Positions 26,365-34,737 of a stretch of 64,000 bases of DNA are shown here, in pieces; the stretch's first letter is position 1; every line of letters starts with the position of its first letter. The position numbers and the translations under genes are program-made. The notes under the pieces are model-generated. The model was given only the letters and a program-made list of their open reading frames with translations. It had not been told where the DNA came from and did not search any database. The stretch comes from Kitasatospora herbaricolor (GTDB lineage: Bacteria > Actinomycetota > Actinomycetes > Streptomycetales > Streptomycetaceae), in contig NZ_JAUSVA010000002.1 in the NCBI RefSeq assembly GCF_030813695.1, forward strand, positions 7,773,501 to 7,837,500, in the 5' to 3' direction.

Positions 26365-27534
26365 ATGCCGCACCCCGGTCCGCACCCCCGTCCGTGGTCC
26401 CGTCCGCTGCTCGCGCTGCTGGCCGCCACCGCCCTGACGGGCCTGGCCCCGGCGCCCGCACAGGCCCGCCCGCCGCAGGGTGAAGGGCCGCTGCAGCGGC
26501 GCCTGGACGAGCTGGTCGCCACGGCCGGCGGCCCGCCCGGGGTGATCGCGGTGCTCCGGCGCGGCGGGCGCACCGAGGTGCTGCGCTCCGGTGTGGCCGA
26601 GGTGGGCACCGCCCGCCCGCCCCGGATCACCGACCACATGCGGATCGCCAGCGCCGCCAAGGCCTTCAGCGGCGCGGTCGCGCTCGGTCTGGTGGACCAG
26701 GGCCTGCTCGGCCTGGACGACACCCTCGCCGAGCGGCTCCCCGACCTGCCGGCGGCCTGGGGCGCGGTGACGCTGCGCCAGTTGCTCAACCACACCAGCG
26801 GCCTGCCGGACTACAGCGACGCCCCGGCCTTCCGGGAGATCCTGGGGGCGGACCCGCACCACCGCTTCGACTCCCGCTGCCTGCTGGACTTCGTCGCCGA
26901 CCAGCCGCTGAACTTCACCCCCGGCAGCGCGTACCGCTACTCCAACTCCGACAACATCGCCGTCGCGCTGATGGCCGAGGCCGCCTCCGGCGAGCGCTAC
27001 GAGGACCTGCTCCGCACGGTCGTCCAGCAGCCGCTCGGCCTGCGCCGGACCAGCCTCCCGCAGGGGTACCGGCTGCCCGAGCCCTACCTGCACGGCTACG
27101 CCGTCCAGCCGCCGGAGGCACCCGAGGACGTCAGCACGCTGTTCGGCGCCTCGGGGAGCTGGGCCTCCGGCGGCATCGTGTCCACCCCCGAGGACCTGGG
27201 CACCTTCATCGGCGCCTACGCGGGCGGCCGGCTGATCGCGCCCGCCGTCCGGGCGCAGCAGCTGACCTTCGTCGACGGGGCCTCCGAGCCCGCCGGGCCC
27301 GGGCGCAACGAGGCCGGGCTGGCGATCTTCCGCTACAGCACCCGCTGCGGCGTGGTGTACGGGCACACCGGCAACACCGCCGGGTACACCCAGCTGGCGG
27401 TGGGCACCCCGGACGGGCGGCGCTCGCTGACCTTCTCGGTGACCACCCAGGTGAGCGAGCGGAGCAACGCCGCGCTGCTCGCCGAACTCCGCGACGTCCA
27501 GGAGGACTTCGTCTGCGCGCTGCTGCGCGGCTGA
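26365..27534 (+). CDS. Secreted serine hydrolase, beta-lactamase/D,D-peptidase family
   Basis: 389 residues with an N-terminal signal peptide (about 1-36, ending APAQARP). The three active-site motifs of the penicillin-recognising fold are present: SxxK as SAAK (RIASAAKAF), YxN as YSN (RYSNSDN) and the KTG equivalent as HTG (GHTGNTAGY). It resembles streptomycete D-Ala-D-Ala carboxypeptidase/esterase proteins acting on peptidoglycan peptides or esters outside the cell. I start at ATG 26365 because AGGAG lies six bases upstream; the 40 extra upstream codons are Pro/Arg-rich shadow. It is convergent with ohrR and probably monocistronic. Confidence 0.9.
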   Translation: MPHPGPHPRPWSRPLLALLAATALTGLAPAPAQARPPQGEGPLQRRLDELVATAGGPPGVIAVLRRGGRTEVLRSGVAEVGTARPPRITDHMRIASAAKAFSGAVALGLVDQGLLGLDDTLAERLPDLPAAWGAVTLRQLLNHTSGLPDYSDAPAFREILGADPHHRFDSRCLLDFVADQPLNFTPGSAYRYSNSDNIAVALMAEAASGERYEDLLRTVVQQPLGLRRTSLPQGYRLPEPYLHGYAVQPPEAPEDVSTLFGASGSWASGGIVSTPEDLGTFIGAYAGGRLIAPAVRAQQLTFVDGASEPAGPGRNEAGLAIFRYSTRCGVVYGHTGNTAGYTQLAVGTPDGRRSLTFSVTTQVSERSNAALLAELRDVQEDFVCALLRG

Positions 27535-27568
27535 GAGCCGCGCGGCCGGCGGGCCGGGGCCGGGCGGG

Positions 27569-28072
27569 TCACCCCGTGGCAGGCCCCGGCTCCGGCGGGG
27601 CGGCGGCGAAGTCCTGGGTCGCCCGGTCGAGCGAGCCGGTGACCCGGGCGAGCAGCGACTGCAGGGTCGCCGCCTCGGCGGGGGTCAGGTCGCTGGCCTC
27701 GACGATCCGGCGCGGGACGCAGACGGCCCGCTCGCGCAGCGCCGTGCCGGCCTCGGTGGGCCGGACGGTGACGGAGCGCTCGTCCTCGCTGCTGCGGGCG
27801 CGCCGCACGTAGCCGGTGGCTTCGAGCCGCTTGAGCAGCGGGGAGAGGGTGCCGGAGTCCAGTCGCAGGTGCTCGCCGATCCGCTTGACCGGCAGCTCGC
27901 CGTGCTCCCAGAGCACCAGCATGACCAGGTACTGGGGGTAGGTGAGGTCGAGGTCCTTGAGCACCGTGCGGTAGACGCCGCCGAAGGCGCGCGAGGCGGC
28001 GTGCAGCGAGAAGCAGATCTGGTGGTCGAGTCGGAGCAGTTCCTCGTCGGGCACCCGGGACAGGTCGGTCAT
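27569..28072 (-). CDS. ohrR: OhrR-type MarR repressor
   Basis: A 167-residue winged-helix MarR protein. Cys20 in the N-terminal helix (HQICFSLHAASRAF) is the position of the peroxide-sensing Cys of OhrR, so it is expected to leave DNA when oxidised by organic hydroperoxides. The wing region (RRARSSEDERSV) matches MarR DNA-binding wings. The start at 28072 excludes 16 upstream codons that would overlap the operator. It is divergent from ohr, and a palindrome between them fits an OhrR box. Confidence 0.93.
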   Translation of the reverse strand: MTDLSRVPDEELLRLDHQICFSLHAASRAFGGVYRTVLKDLDLTYPQYLVMLVLWEHGELPVKRIGEHLRLDSGTLSPLLKRLEATGYVRRARSSEDERSVTVRPTEAGTALRERAVCVPRRIVEASDLTPAEAATLQSLLARVTGSLDRATQDFAAAPPEPGPATG

Positions 28073-28110
28073 GGCTCCAGGATAGCCGGGCCGCGCGCAC
28101 TTAAGTTGTG

Positions 28111-28125
28111 CGCAATTCAATTGCG
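28111..28125. promoter_or_regulatory. OhrR operator
   Basis: CGCAATT-C-AATTGCG is a perfect 7-bp palindrome in an AT-rich island between ohrR and ohr. Its core CAATTnAATTG agrees with the known Bacillus OhrR operator core, so it should control both divergent genes. Confidence 0.8.
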
Positions 28126-28188
28126 TGCTCTACTTGAGCGCAGAGGGGCGGCCGGGACCGGTCGCCGACGAGAGAAGGGACCAGCCAG

Positions 28189-28599
<411 letters not shown>

Positions 28600-28605
28600 T
28601 CCCGC

Positions 28606-28636
28606 CCGGGCCGTCCCGCCCGCCGGGACGGCCCGG
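28606..28636 (+). terminator. Terminator after ohr
   Basis: A perfect 12-bp stem (CCGGGCCGTCCC) with a 7-base loop begins six bases after the ohr stop. Confidence 0.7.
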
Positions 28637-28664
28637 TCCGCGTCCCGTGCCGGCGCACCCGAGA

Positions 28665-28709
28665 ACGCGCGCGAGCCCGGACCGACCGACGGTCCGGGCT
28701 CGCGCGCGT
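28665..28709. terminator. Bidirectional terminator between ohr and fasciclin gene
   Basis: A perfect 19-bp stem with a 7-base loop (GACCGAC) lies between the convergent ohr and fasciclin genes. It is a second barrier after the ohr terminator and the main one for the minus-strand unit. Confidence 0.85.
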
Positions 28710-28722
28710 GCGGGGAAAGGGC

Positions 28723-29376
28723 TCAGGAGGCGGGCATCAGCACGGTGTCGACGATGTAGACGGTCGCGTTGGCCGTGTGGACGTTGCCGCAGAGCACCTT
28801 GGCGTTGCCGTTGACGGTGAAGTCCTGCCCGGAGCCGGCCACCGTGAGGTCGCTGCCCTCCAGGGTCTTGTGGCTGCCGGCCAGCGCCGCGGGCGCCAGG
28901 CTGTCGGGCGTGACGTGGTAGGTGAGGATCTTGGTCAGCATCGCCTTGTCGGCGAGCACCTTGTCCAGCGTCTCCTTGGGCAGCTTCGCGAAGGCGTCGT
29001 TGGTGGGCGCGAAGACGGTCACGTTCTTGGCCGAGTTGAGGGTGTCCGCCAGGCCGGCCGCCTTGACCGCCGTCACCAGGGTCGACAGCAGCGGGTTGTT
29101 GGAGGCGGCGGTGGCGACCGGGTCCTGGGCCATGCCGTTGAAGCTGCCCGCGCCGTCCTTCGGCACGGCGGCGCAGGCGGCGCCGAACGGCTCGGTCATC
29201 GAGGCGGCGGACGGGGCCGGGGCGGCGGGGGCGGAGCTGGTGGCCGCCGGTGCCGAGGAGCCGCTCTTCGCCGAGGAGGACGACGAGTCGCCGCTGCTGC
29301 CACAGGCGGTCAGGCCGAAGGCGAGGGCGCCGGCGGCGAGCAGGGCGGCGGTGGTGCGGATGCGGGTCACGGACAT
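28723..29376 (-). CDS. Fasciclin-domain lipoprotein
   Basis: 217 residues. A lipoprotein signal peptide with lipobox LTAC puts the lipidated Cys at 25, followed by a Ser/Ala/Pro linker and one fasciclin (FAS1) domain (about 70-217; motifs TVFAPTNDAF and YHV, then VDTVLMP). It resembles mycobacterial MPT70/MPT83, which are SigK targets, and Streptomyces homologues. It is probably a surface adhesion or matrix protein. It lies 117 bases downstream of the molybdopterin oxidoreductase gene on the same strand and may be read from that gene's SigK-type promoter. A CCGAAC hexamer about 100 bases upstream lacks a matching -35. Confidence 0.92.
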   Translation of the reverse strand: MSVTRIRTTAALLAAGALAFGLTACGSSGDSSSSSAKSGSSAPAATSSAPAAPAPSAASMTEPFGAACAAVPKDGAGSFNGMAQDPVATAASNNPLLSTLVTAVKAAGLADTLNSAKNVTVFAPTNDAFAKLPKETLDKVLADKAMLTKILTYHVTPDSLAPAALAGSHKTLEGSDLTVAGSGQDFTVNGNAKVLCGNVHTANATVYIVDTVLMPAS

Positions 29377-29493
29377 GAGAGGTCACTTCCTGTGGAGTGT
29401 CCGGCTCCGGGCATGGCGGTGCCATGGCCGGGACGGCGGTGGTGTCGCGTACCGGGCTGGTAGGCGGTGGTGGGGATTGTTCGGCGGTAAGGG

Positions 29494-31185
29494 TCAGACG
29501 ACGGTCACCACGGTGCTGTGCCAGCCCGTGGAACCGCTGGGGAAGGGCGCCGCCCGGGCCTCGGGCTGGACGGCGCCGGTGGTGTCGGTGGCGCGGACCC
29601 GGATGGTGTGGGTACCGGGCCGGGCACCCGGCCAGTCCCAGCTCCACTGCCGCCACAGGTCGGGCCCGGCGTCGGCGGCCAGTGTCGCCTCGGCCCACGG
29701 CCCGTCGTCCACCCGGACCTCCACCGCGGCGATCCCGCGGTGGGTGGCCCAGGCCGTGCCGGCCACCGTCACGGTGCCGGCCGGGATCCGGGCGAAGCCG
29801 GCCGGCACCTCGATCCGGGAGGCGGTGCGCACCGCGCCGGTCCGGTCCCAGCCGCGCCGCACCCAGTACGGGTCGTACCGGGCGAAGGTGGTGACCTCCA
29901 GGTCGGTCAGCCACTTGGTGGCGGAGGTGTAGCCGTAGAAGCCGGGCACCACCGTGCGGCACGGGAAGCCGTGCGCGACCGGAAGCGCCTCGCCGTTCAT
30001 CGCCACCGCCAGCAGCGCCCGCCGCCCGTCCAGCACCGACTCCAGCGGGGTGCCGATGCTCATGCCGTCCTGGGAGCGGCCGACCAGCTGGTCCGCGCCG
30101 GCCCGCACCCCCGCCGAGCGGAGCAGCGCCGGCAGCGCGGCGCCGAGCCAGCGGGTGGTGCCGACGTACGGCCCGCCCACCTCGTTGGAGACGCAGGACA
30201 TGGTGTGGTCCAGCTCCTCCAGCGGCAGCCGCAGCAACTCGTCGAAGCTGATCAGCAGCGGTCGGTCGACCAGGCCGTGGATGCGCAGCGACCAGCGGTC
30301 GGGGTCGATCCTCGGCAGGGTCAGCGCGGTGTCGACCCGGTAGAAGTCGGCGTTCGGGGTGACGAAGGGCGACAGGCCCGCGATGCCCGGGTGGACGGCC
30401 GCCGGCAGGGCGGTGGCCGCGCGGGCCGGCGGCGGTATCCGCACGGAGAGCCGGGCGGCGCTGATGTCGTTGCGCGACTGCGACAGTGAACGGCCGGCGT
30501 AGCCGACGGCCGCGGCCAGCGCCACGGTGCCGCCGGTGGCGATCAGGAACTGCCGGCGGTCCGGCCGGACCGGCTCCGGCGCGTCACCCGGCTCCGGCGC
30601 GTCACCCGGCTCCGGCGCGTCACCCGGTTCCTGTGCGGCACCCGGCCCCGGGCCGGCGTCCGGTGCCTCGGCCGGCCCGGCCGGCAGGGCGCGCCGGTAC
30701 CGGCCGGCCAGCAGGACCAGTACGGCGGCCCCGCCCAGTCCGGCGGCCAGCGAGGGCAGCAGGTAGGAGAGGCCCGCGGTGCTCCGGGACATCGCCGCCC
30801 AGGCGCCGAGCCCGCCGAAGACGGCGAACATCACCGCGCCGGCCCGCGGACGCCGGACGGCGATCAGCCCGGCCAGCACCGCCAGCGCGGTGAGGGTCAG
30901 GTAGATCCCGCCCAGCAGCACCGGCTTGTCGTCGGTGCCGAAGGTCCGGACGGCGTACTCCTTGAGCGGAGTGGGCGTCAGGTCGATGGCGGCCGAGCCG
31001 ACCGCCAGCGCCGGGGCGCCGGCCGGGCCGGTGAACGCCGAGACCAGTTCGCCCAGTGCGATCGCCGCGGCTGCCGCGGCCACCCCGACGCCCGCGGCGC
31101 CGGCCGCCCGGACCGCCGACGCGCGCAGGCGCCGGGTGCGGGGTCCGCCGGGGGGTGCCGGCGCCTGGCCGGGTTCGCTGCTCAC
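29494..31185 (-). CDS. Membrane-anchored molybdopterin oxidoreductase (sulfite-oxidase/YedY type)
   Basis: 563 residues. Four to five membrane helices fill the first 170 residues, then a linker with three GDAPEP repeats and a Tat-like motif (RRQFLIATGG). A sulfite-oxidase-fold Moco domain follows, with the conserved Cys of TMSCVSNEVGG as molybdenum ligand, and a C-terminal Ig-like dimerisation domain. It likely works on the outer face of the membrane on oxidised sulfur compounds. An in-frame ATG at 31194 overlaps the promoter -10 box. I choose GTG at 31185, which falls where transcription should begin, so the mRNA is probably leaderless. It belongs to the SigK island with the fasciclin lipoprotein downstream. 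Confidence 0.9.
   Translation of the reverse strand: MSSEPGQAPAPPGGPRTRRLRASAVRAAGAAGVGVAAAAAAIALGELVSAFTGPAGAPALAVGSAAIDLTPTPLKEYAVRTFGTDDKPVLLGGIYLTLTALAVLAGLIAVRRPRAGAVMFAVFGGLGAWAAMSRSTAGLSYLLPSLAAGLGGAAVLVLLAGRYRRALPAGPAEAPDAGPGPGAAQEPGDAPEPGDAPEPGDAPEPVRPDRRQFLIATGGTVALAAAVGYAGRSLSQSRNDISAARLSVRIPPPARAATALPAAVHPGIAGLSPFVTPNADFYRVDTALTLPRIDPDRWSLRIHGLVDRPLLISFDELLRLPLEELDHTMSCVSNEVGGPYVGTTRWLGAALPALLRSAGVRAGADQLVGRSQDGMSIGTPLESVLDGRRALLAVAMNGEALPVAHGFPCRTVVPGFYGYTSATKWLTDLEVTTFARYDPYWVRRGWDRTGAVRTASRIEVPAGFARIPAGTVTVAGTAWATHRGIAAVEVRVDDGPWAEATLAADAGPDLWRQWSWDWPGARPGTHTIRVRATDTTGAVQPEARAAPFPSGSTGWHSTVVTVV
30572..30625. repeat. Three 18-bp tandem repeats inside the oxidoreductase gene
   Basis: Three exact 18-base units (GGCTCCGGCGCGTCACCC) encode the GDAPEP linker repeats of the molybdopterin oxidoreductase. 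Copy number could vary between strains without breaking the frame. Confidence 0.85.
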
Positions 31186-31192
31186 ACCCACC

Positions 31193-31219
31193 ATTCGGGG
31201 CGGCGGGTCCGCCGGATGG
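31193..31219 (-). promoter_or_regulatory. SigK-type promoter of the oxidoreductase gene
   Basis: On the minus strand CCATCC (31219-31214), 15 bases, then CCGAAT (31198-31193). It is the same arrangement as the three other SigK-type promoters in this window, and CCATCC/CCGAAT equals the mycobacterial SigK consensus as I recall it. The expected start of transcription coincides with GTG at 31185. Confidence 0.75.
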
Positions 31220-31309
31220 GTGCGAGTTCCGATCTCACCCCTAGGAGTGAAATCCCCTCCCTGACCTGGGAGTTCACCGGCGGTCGGGCCGCCCGGCAGT
31301 TCCGGCGGG

Positions 31310-32857
31310 TCAGCCGGCGGGCACCGCCGCGTACTGCTCGGCCCGCGCGGCGATGTTCCGGGCCATCCCGCCGAACACCACGCTGTGGAAGGGTGCGACG
31401 GACCACCAGTACGCGTGGCCCGCCAGCCCGCGCGGGTGGAACAGGGCCCGCTGGCGGTAGACCGCGCCGCCGTCCGCGCCCGGCTCCACCCGCAGCTCCA
31501 GCCAGGCCGGGCCGGGCAGCCGCATCTCGGCGCGCAGCCGCAGCAGCCGGCCCGGCTCGATCTCCTCGACCCGCCAGAAGTCCAGCGAGTCGCCGACCCG
31601 CAGCCGGGCCGGGTCGCGCCGGCCGCGCCGCAGGCCCACCCCGCCGACCGCGCGGTCCAGCCAGCCGCGCAGCGCCCAGGCGAGGGGGAAGGAGTACCAG
31701 CCGTTCTCGCCGCCGATCCCCTCCACCACCCGCCAGAGCGCGGCCGGCGGCACCTGGACGGCCAGCTCCCGCTCATCCTCGTACAGGCTGCCGCCGGCCC
31801 AGTCCGGGTCGCTGGGCAGCGGGTCGCTGGGCGCGCCCGGCAGCGAGGCCGAGGACCACCGGGTGCTCACGTCGGCGTCCTGGATCCGCTTGAGGGCGAG
31901 CCGGACGGCCTCGTCGAAGCCGGTCGGGCCGCCCGCCGGGGCGGGGGACCAGCGGCGGATGTCGTGCTCGCCGCAGACCACCTCGTACCGCAGCGACTCG
32001 ACCAGCGGGCGGGCCAGACCGCTCGGCACCGGTGTGACCAGTCCGACCCAGTGACTGGACAGGCTGGGCGTCAGCACCGGCACCGGCACGATCACCCGCC
32101 GGGGCAGGCCGGCCACCCGGGCGTAACGGAGCATCATGTCGCGGTACGTCAGCACGTCCGGGCCGCCCACGTCGAAGCTGCGGTTGACCTCGGGCGGCAG
32201 CCGGACGCAGTCGACCAGGTGGCGCAGCACGTCCCGGACGGCGATCGGCTGGATCCTGGTCCGCACCCAGCTGGGGGTGATCATCACGGGCAGCCGCTCG
32301 GTCAGGTGGCGGAGCATCTCGAAGGAGGCGGACCCGGAGCCGATGATCACGGCGGCCCGCAGCTCCGCCGTCGGGACGCCGCTCTCCCGCAGGATCCGGC
32401 CGACCTCGGCCCGGGAGCGCAGGTGCGGGGAGAGCTCCCGCTCCGGGACACCGGCCGGGACCAGCCCGCCGAGGTAGACGATCCGCCGGACCCCGGCCGC
32501 GGCGGCGGCCCGCCCGAAGGCCCGGGCGGCGTCCGCGTCGCGCTGCTCGAAGGAGGGGCCGGTACCGAGTGCGTGCACCAGGTAGTAGGCCACCTCGATC
32601 CCCTCGAAGGCCGCGGGGAGCGTCTCCGGGCGGGTGACGTCGCCCCGGGCGCTCTCCACCCGCCCCCGCCAGGGCAGGTCGCGCAGCCGGCCGGGGTCGC
32701 GGGCCAGGCAGCGCACCCGGTGGCCGGCCGCGAGCAGTTCGGGCACCAGCCGGCCGCCGATGTAGCCGGTGGCGCCGGTCACCAGGATGCGGGTGCCGCC
32801 GCCGGTCTCGCCGGCGCTGATCTCGTCGGCGCTGGCGCCGGCGGGGCTGTCGGTCAT
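31310..32857 (-). CDS. NAD(P)-binding SDR protein with DUF2867 domain
   Basis: 515 residues. The N-terminal extended/atypical SDR domain (TGATGYIGGRLVPELL at about 28-43) resembles NmrA/epimerase-like proteins. The C-terminal part (about 355-515) is a DUF2867/START-like domain (WRVVEGIGGENGWYSFP). Function is unknown; such fusions sit beside sigma-factor loci and photolyase-like genes in actinomycetes. It follows the SPL-like gene by 30 bases with a GGAGG site before ATG 32857, so both are read from the SigK-type promoter at 34114-34142. Confidence 0.88.
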   Translation of the reverse strand: MTDSPAGASADEISAGETGGGTRILVTGATGYIGGRLVPELLAAGHRVRCLARDPGRLRDLPWRGRVESARGDVTRPETLPAAFEGIEVAYYLVHALGTGPSFEQRDADAARAFGRAAAAAGVRRIVYLGGLVPAGVPERELSPHLRSRAEVGRILRESGVPTAELRAAVIIGSGSASFEMLRHLTERLPVMITPSWVRTRIQPIAVRDVLRHLVDCVRLPPEVNRSFDVGGPDVLTYRDMMLRYARVAGLPRRVIVPVPVLTPSLSSHWVGLVTPVPSGLARPLVESLRYEVVCGEHDIRRWSPAPAGGPTGFDEAVRLALKRIQDADVSTRWSSASLPGAPSDPLPSDPDWAGGSLYEDERELAVQVPPAALWRVVEGIGGENGWYSFPLAWALRGWLDRAVGGVGLRRGRRDPARLRVGDSLDFWRVEEIEPGRLLRLRAEMRLPGPAWLELRVEPGADGGAVYRQRALFHPRGLAGHAYWWSVAPFHSVVFGGMARNIAARAEQYAAVPAG

Positions 32858-32887
32858 GGGTGCCTCCGGGGTGGTTCGGGGGAGCGG

Positions 32888-34051
32888 TCAGAACGCGTAC
32901 CTGATCCGCAGCCACGGTGCGTGCCGCTCGACCAGACCCCGCAGGGTACGGACGGCGTCGCCCTTGAGGCCGGTGCGGTAGCGGACGTTCCAGGCGCCGT
33001 TCTGGGAGCGCTTGGCCTCCTGGAGGCCGGGCCGCCAGAGCACGTCCTCCGCCCTGGGGTGCCAGCCCAGGTTGACGTCGTGCAGCTCGCGGTTGTGGGT
33101 CAGCATGATGATCTCCGCGGCGGCCTGCGCCTTCACGGCGGCCGGCAGGGTGTCGTCCATCCGGCGCAGCAGATCCGTCCAGTCGTGCACCCAGCCCTCG
33201 CGCAGCACCACCGGGGAGAAGTTGAAGTGCACCTCGTACCCGGCGGCCAGGAAGTCCCCGGCGGCGGCCAGCCGCTCGGGGACGGGGCTGGTGCGGACGT
33301 CCAGCAGCCGGGCGTCGGCGGGCGGCATCAGCGAGAACCGGATCCTGGTGCGGCCGCGCGGGTCGAGGGCCAGCAGCTCGCGGTTGACCCACTTGGTGGC
33401 GAACGAGGCCTTGGCGGTCGGCCAGTGCCGGAAGGCGCGGATCAGATCGGCGGTGTTGTCGCAGATCAGCGCGTCGACCGAGCAGTCGTTGTTCTCCCCG
33501 ATGTCGTACACCCAGGACACCGGGTCGCAGCTGTTGGGCCCGGTCTTGCGGCCCTGCCGCGCGACGTGCCGGCCCAGATGGGCGACGATCTTGTCGATGT
33601 TGGTGAAGACGGTGACCGGGTTGGCGTACCCCTTGCGCCGGGGCACGTAGCAGTACGCGCAGGCCAGTGCGCAGCCGTTCGCCGAGCTGGGCGCGATCCA
33701 GTCCGCCGAGCGGCCGTTGGGCCGGGTGGTGAGCGACTTCTTCTCCCCGAGCACCACCACCTCGCTCTTGACCCGGGCCCAGCGGGCCACGTTGCCCTCG
33801 TTCCCGTGCAGGTGCGGGATCTGCCAGTGCGAGGGCACCGCGATCACCTTCGCGTCGGGGAAGCGGTCCAGCACCTGGCGTCCGCGCGGGGAGGCGGCCG
33901 CCGCGGGCTCCGCGTAGATCTCCCGTACGTCGAACAGCCGGCGCTCCGGGCGGGTACCGCCCGGACCGCCCGTACCGGTGCCCGCAGTGCCCGTACTCGT
34001 GTCCGTGCGGGCCGTGCCGTCGCCCGTCCCACTGCCCGTCCCGCTCGTCAC
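32888..34051 (-). CDS. SPL-like radical SAM protein
   Basis: 387 residues. It has the radical SAM cluster motif CX3CX2C (CALACAYC) and overall layout of spore photoproduct lyase family proteins of actinobacteria, which cleave or rearrange substrates with a 5'-deoxyadenosyl radical. Streptomycetes make no endospores of the Bacillus type, so another DNA lesion or substrate is likely. The start GTG at 34051 is preceded by GGGAG and opens into a Gly/Thr-rich low-complexity stretch of about 30 residues. A longer frame to 34537 crosses the SigK-type promoter and is rejected. It is the first gene of a two-gene unit with the SDR-DUF2867 gene. Confidence 0.88.
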   Translation of the reverse strand: MTSGTGSGTGDGTARTDTSTGTAGTGTGGPGGTRPERRLFDVREIYAEPAAAASPRGRQVLDRFPDAKVIAVPSHWQIPHLHGNEGNVARWARVKSEVVVLGEKKSLTTRPNGRSADWIAPSSANGCALACAYCYVPRRKGYANPVTVFTNIDKIVAHLGRHVARQGRKTGPNSCDPVSWVYDIGENNDCSVDALICDNTADLIRAFRHWPTAKASFATKWVNRELLALDPRGRTRIRFSLMPPADARLLDVRTSPVPERLAAAGDFLAAGYEVHFNFSPVVLREGWVHDWTDLLRRMDDTLPAAVKAQAAAEIIMLTHNRELHDVNLGWHPRAEDVLWRPGLQEAKRSQNGAWNVRYRTGLKGDAVRTLRGLVERHAPWLRIRYAF

Positions 34052-34113
34052 GGTGCGCTGCTCCCTCGCTCGTCCCGGCCCGCGGGCCCCGCCCGGCGGC
34101 TTCGCCGCGGAGT

Positions 34114-34142
34114 ATTCGGCGCCGACAGGCCGGGGGGATTGG
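34114..34142 (-). promoter_or_regulatory. SigK-type promoter of the SPL-like gene
   Basis: On the minus strand CCAATCC (34142-34136), 16 bases, then CCGAAT (34119-34114). It leaves a leader of about 60 bases before GTG 34051. Confidence 0.75.
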
Positions 34143-34224
34143 TGCCGGGCTCCACCGGGCCCCGGGGTCGCCGTCGTCGGGGCGCGCGGCGGATCAGTGC
34201 CGGGCCGCGGCCGCATGGCGGGAA

Positions 34225-34242
34225 ACCCCAGGTTTCTGGGGT
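34225..34242. promoter_or_regulatory. Palindrome upstream of the SnoaL/LuxR pair
   Basis: ACCCCAG-GTTT-CTGGGGT is a perfect 7-bp inverted repeat 35 bases before the SnoaL-like gene. It is a plausible binding site for the LuxR-type regulator encoded next or for another repressor. Confidence 0.5.
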
Positions 34243-34276
34243 ACCAGGTGCCTCGGCGGCGCCCAAGACTGTGGTC

Positions 34277-34717
34277 ATGGACACCATCGAGAAGACCCGA
34301 ACCACAGCCAACCGGGAGATCGTGCGTGCCTTCGTCGACGCACTGTTCACCAGGGGCGACCTCGCGGCGGTCGACGAGTACCTCGCCGAGGACTTCCTCG
34401 ACCACGACCCGCCCGTCGGTACCGACACCGGCCGCGAGGGCATGCGCGCCGCCGCCGCCCTGTTCCGCGGTGCCTTCCCGGACTGGCACGCCATGCCCGA
34501 CTTCCTCGTCGCCGAGGACGACCTGGTCGTGGAGCACTTCAGCGCAGCCGGCACCCAGCGCGGCGAGATCTTCGGCGCGCCGGCCACCGGCCGCACCGTC
34601 ACGCTGCGCGGGATCAACATCTTCCGGGTCCGGGAGGGCCGCATCGTCGAACGCTGGGGCCGGCTCGACGAGCTGGGGCTGCTGCGCCGGCTCGGCCTGG
34701 TCCAGGGCCCCGGGTAG
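34277..34717 (+). CDS. SnoaL-like ester cyclase family protein
   Basis: A 146-residue NTF2-fold protein. The pattern VRAFVDALFTRGDL, then DHDPPVGTDTGREGM, FPDWHAM and EHFSAAGTQRGEIFG matches the SnoaL/ester-cyclase group with its His-Asp pair. The substrate is unknown. There is no clear Shine-Dalgarno; GTG at 34271 is an alternative start two codons upstream. It is followed after 20 bases by a LuxR-type regulator that appears to have its own -10, so the two may be co-transcribed and separately initiated. Confidence 0.85.
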   Translation: MDTIEKTRTTANREIVRAFVDALFTRGDLAAVDEYLAEDFLDHDPPVGTDTGREGMRAAAALFRGAFPDWHAMPDFLVAEDDLVVEHFSAAGTQRGEIFGAPATGRTVTLRGINIFRVREGRIVERWGRLDELGLLRRLGLVQGPG

Positions 34718-34724
34718 CCGGGAG

Positions 34725-34730
34725 TAGGCT
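34725..34730 (+). promoter_or_regulatory. -10 box of leaderless LuxR-type gene
   Basis: TAGGCT ends seven bases before GTG 34738, with no Shine-Dalgarno between. Transcription would start at the GTG itself, a common leaderless layout in streptomycetes. The -35 is unclear. Confidence 0.5.
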
Positions 34731-34737
34731 CGGACGC

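Noticed and set aside
29479..29506. CCGAAC on the minus strand as a fifth SigK-type promoter for the fasciclin gene
   Set aside because: No CCATCC or CCAATCC lies 15-17 bases upstream; the best hexamer there matches poorly.
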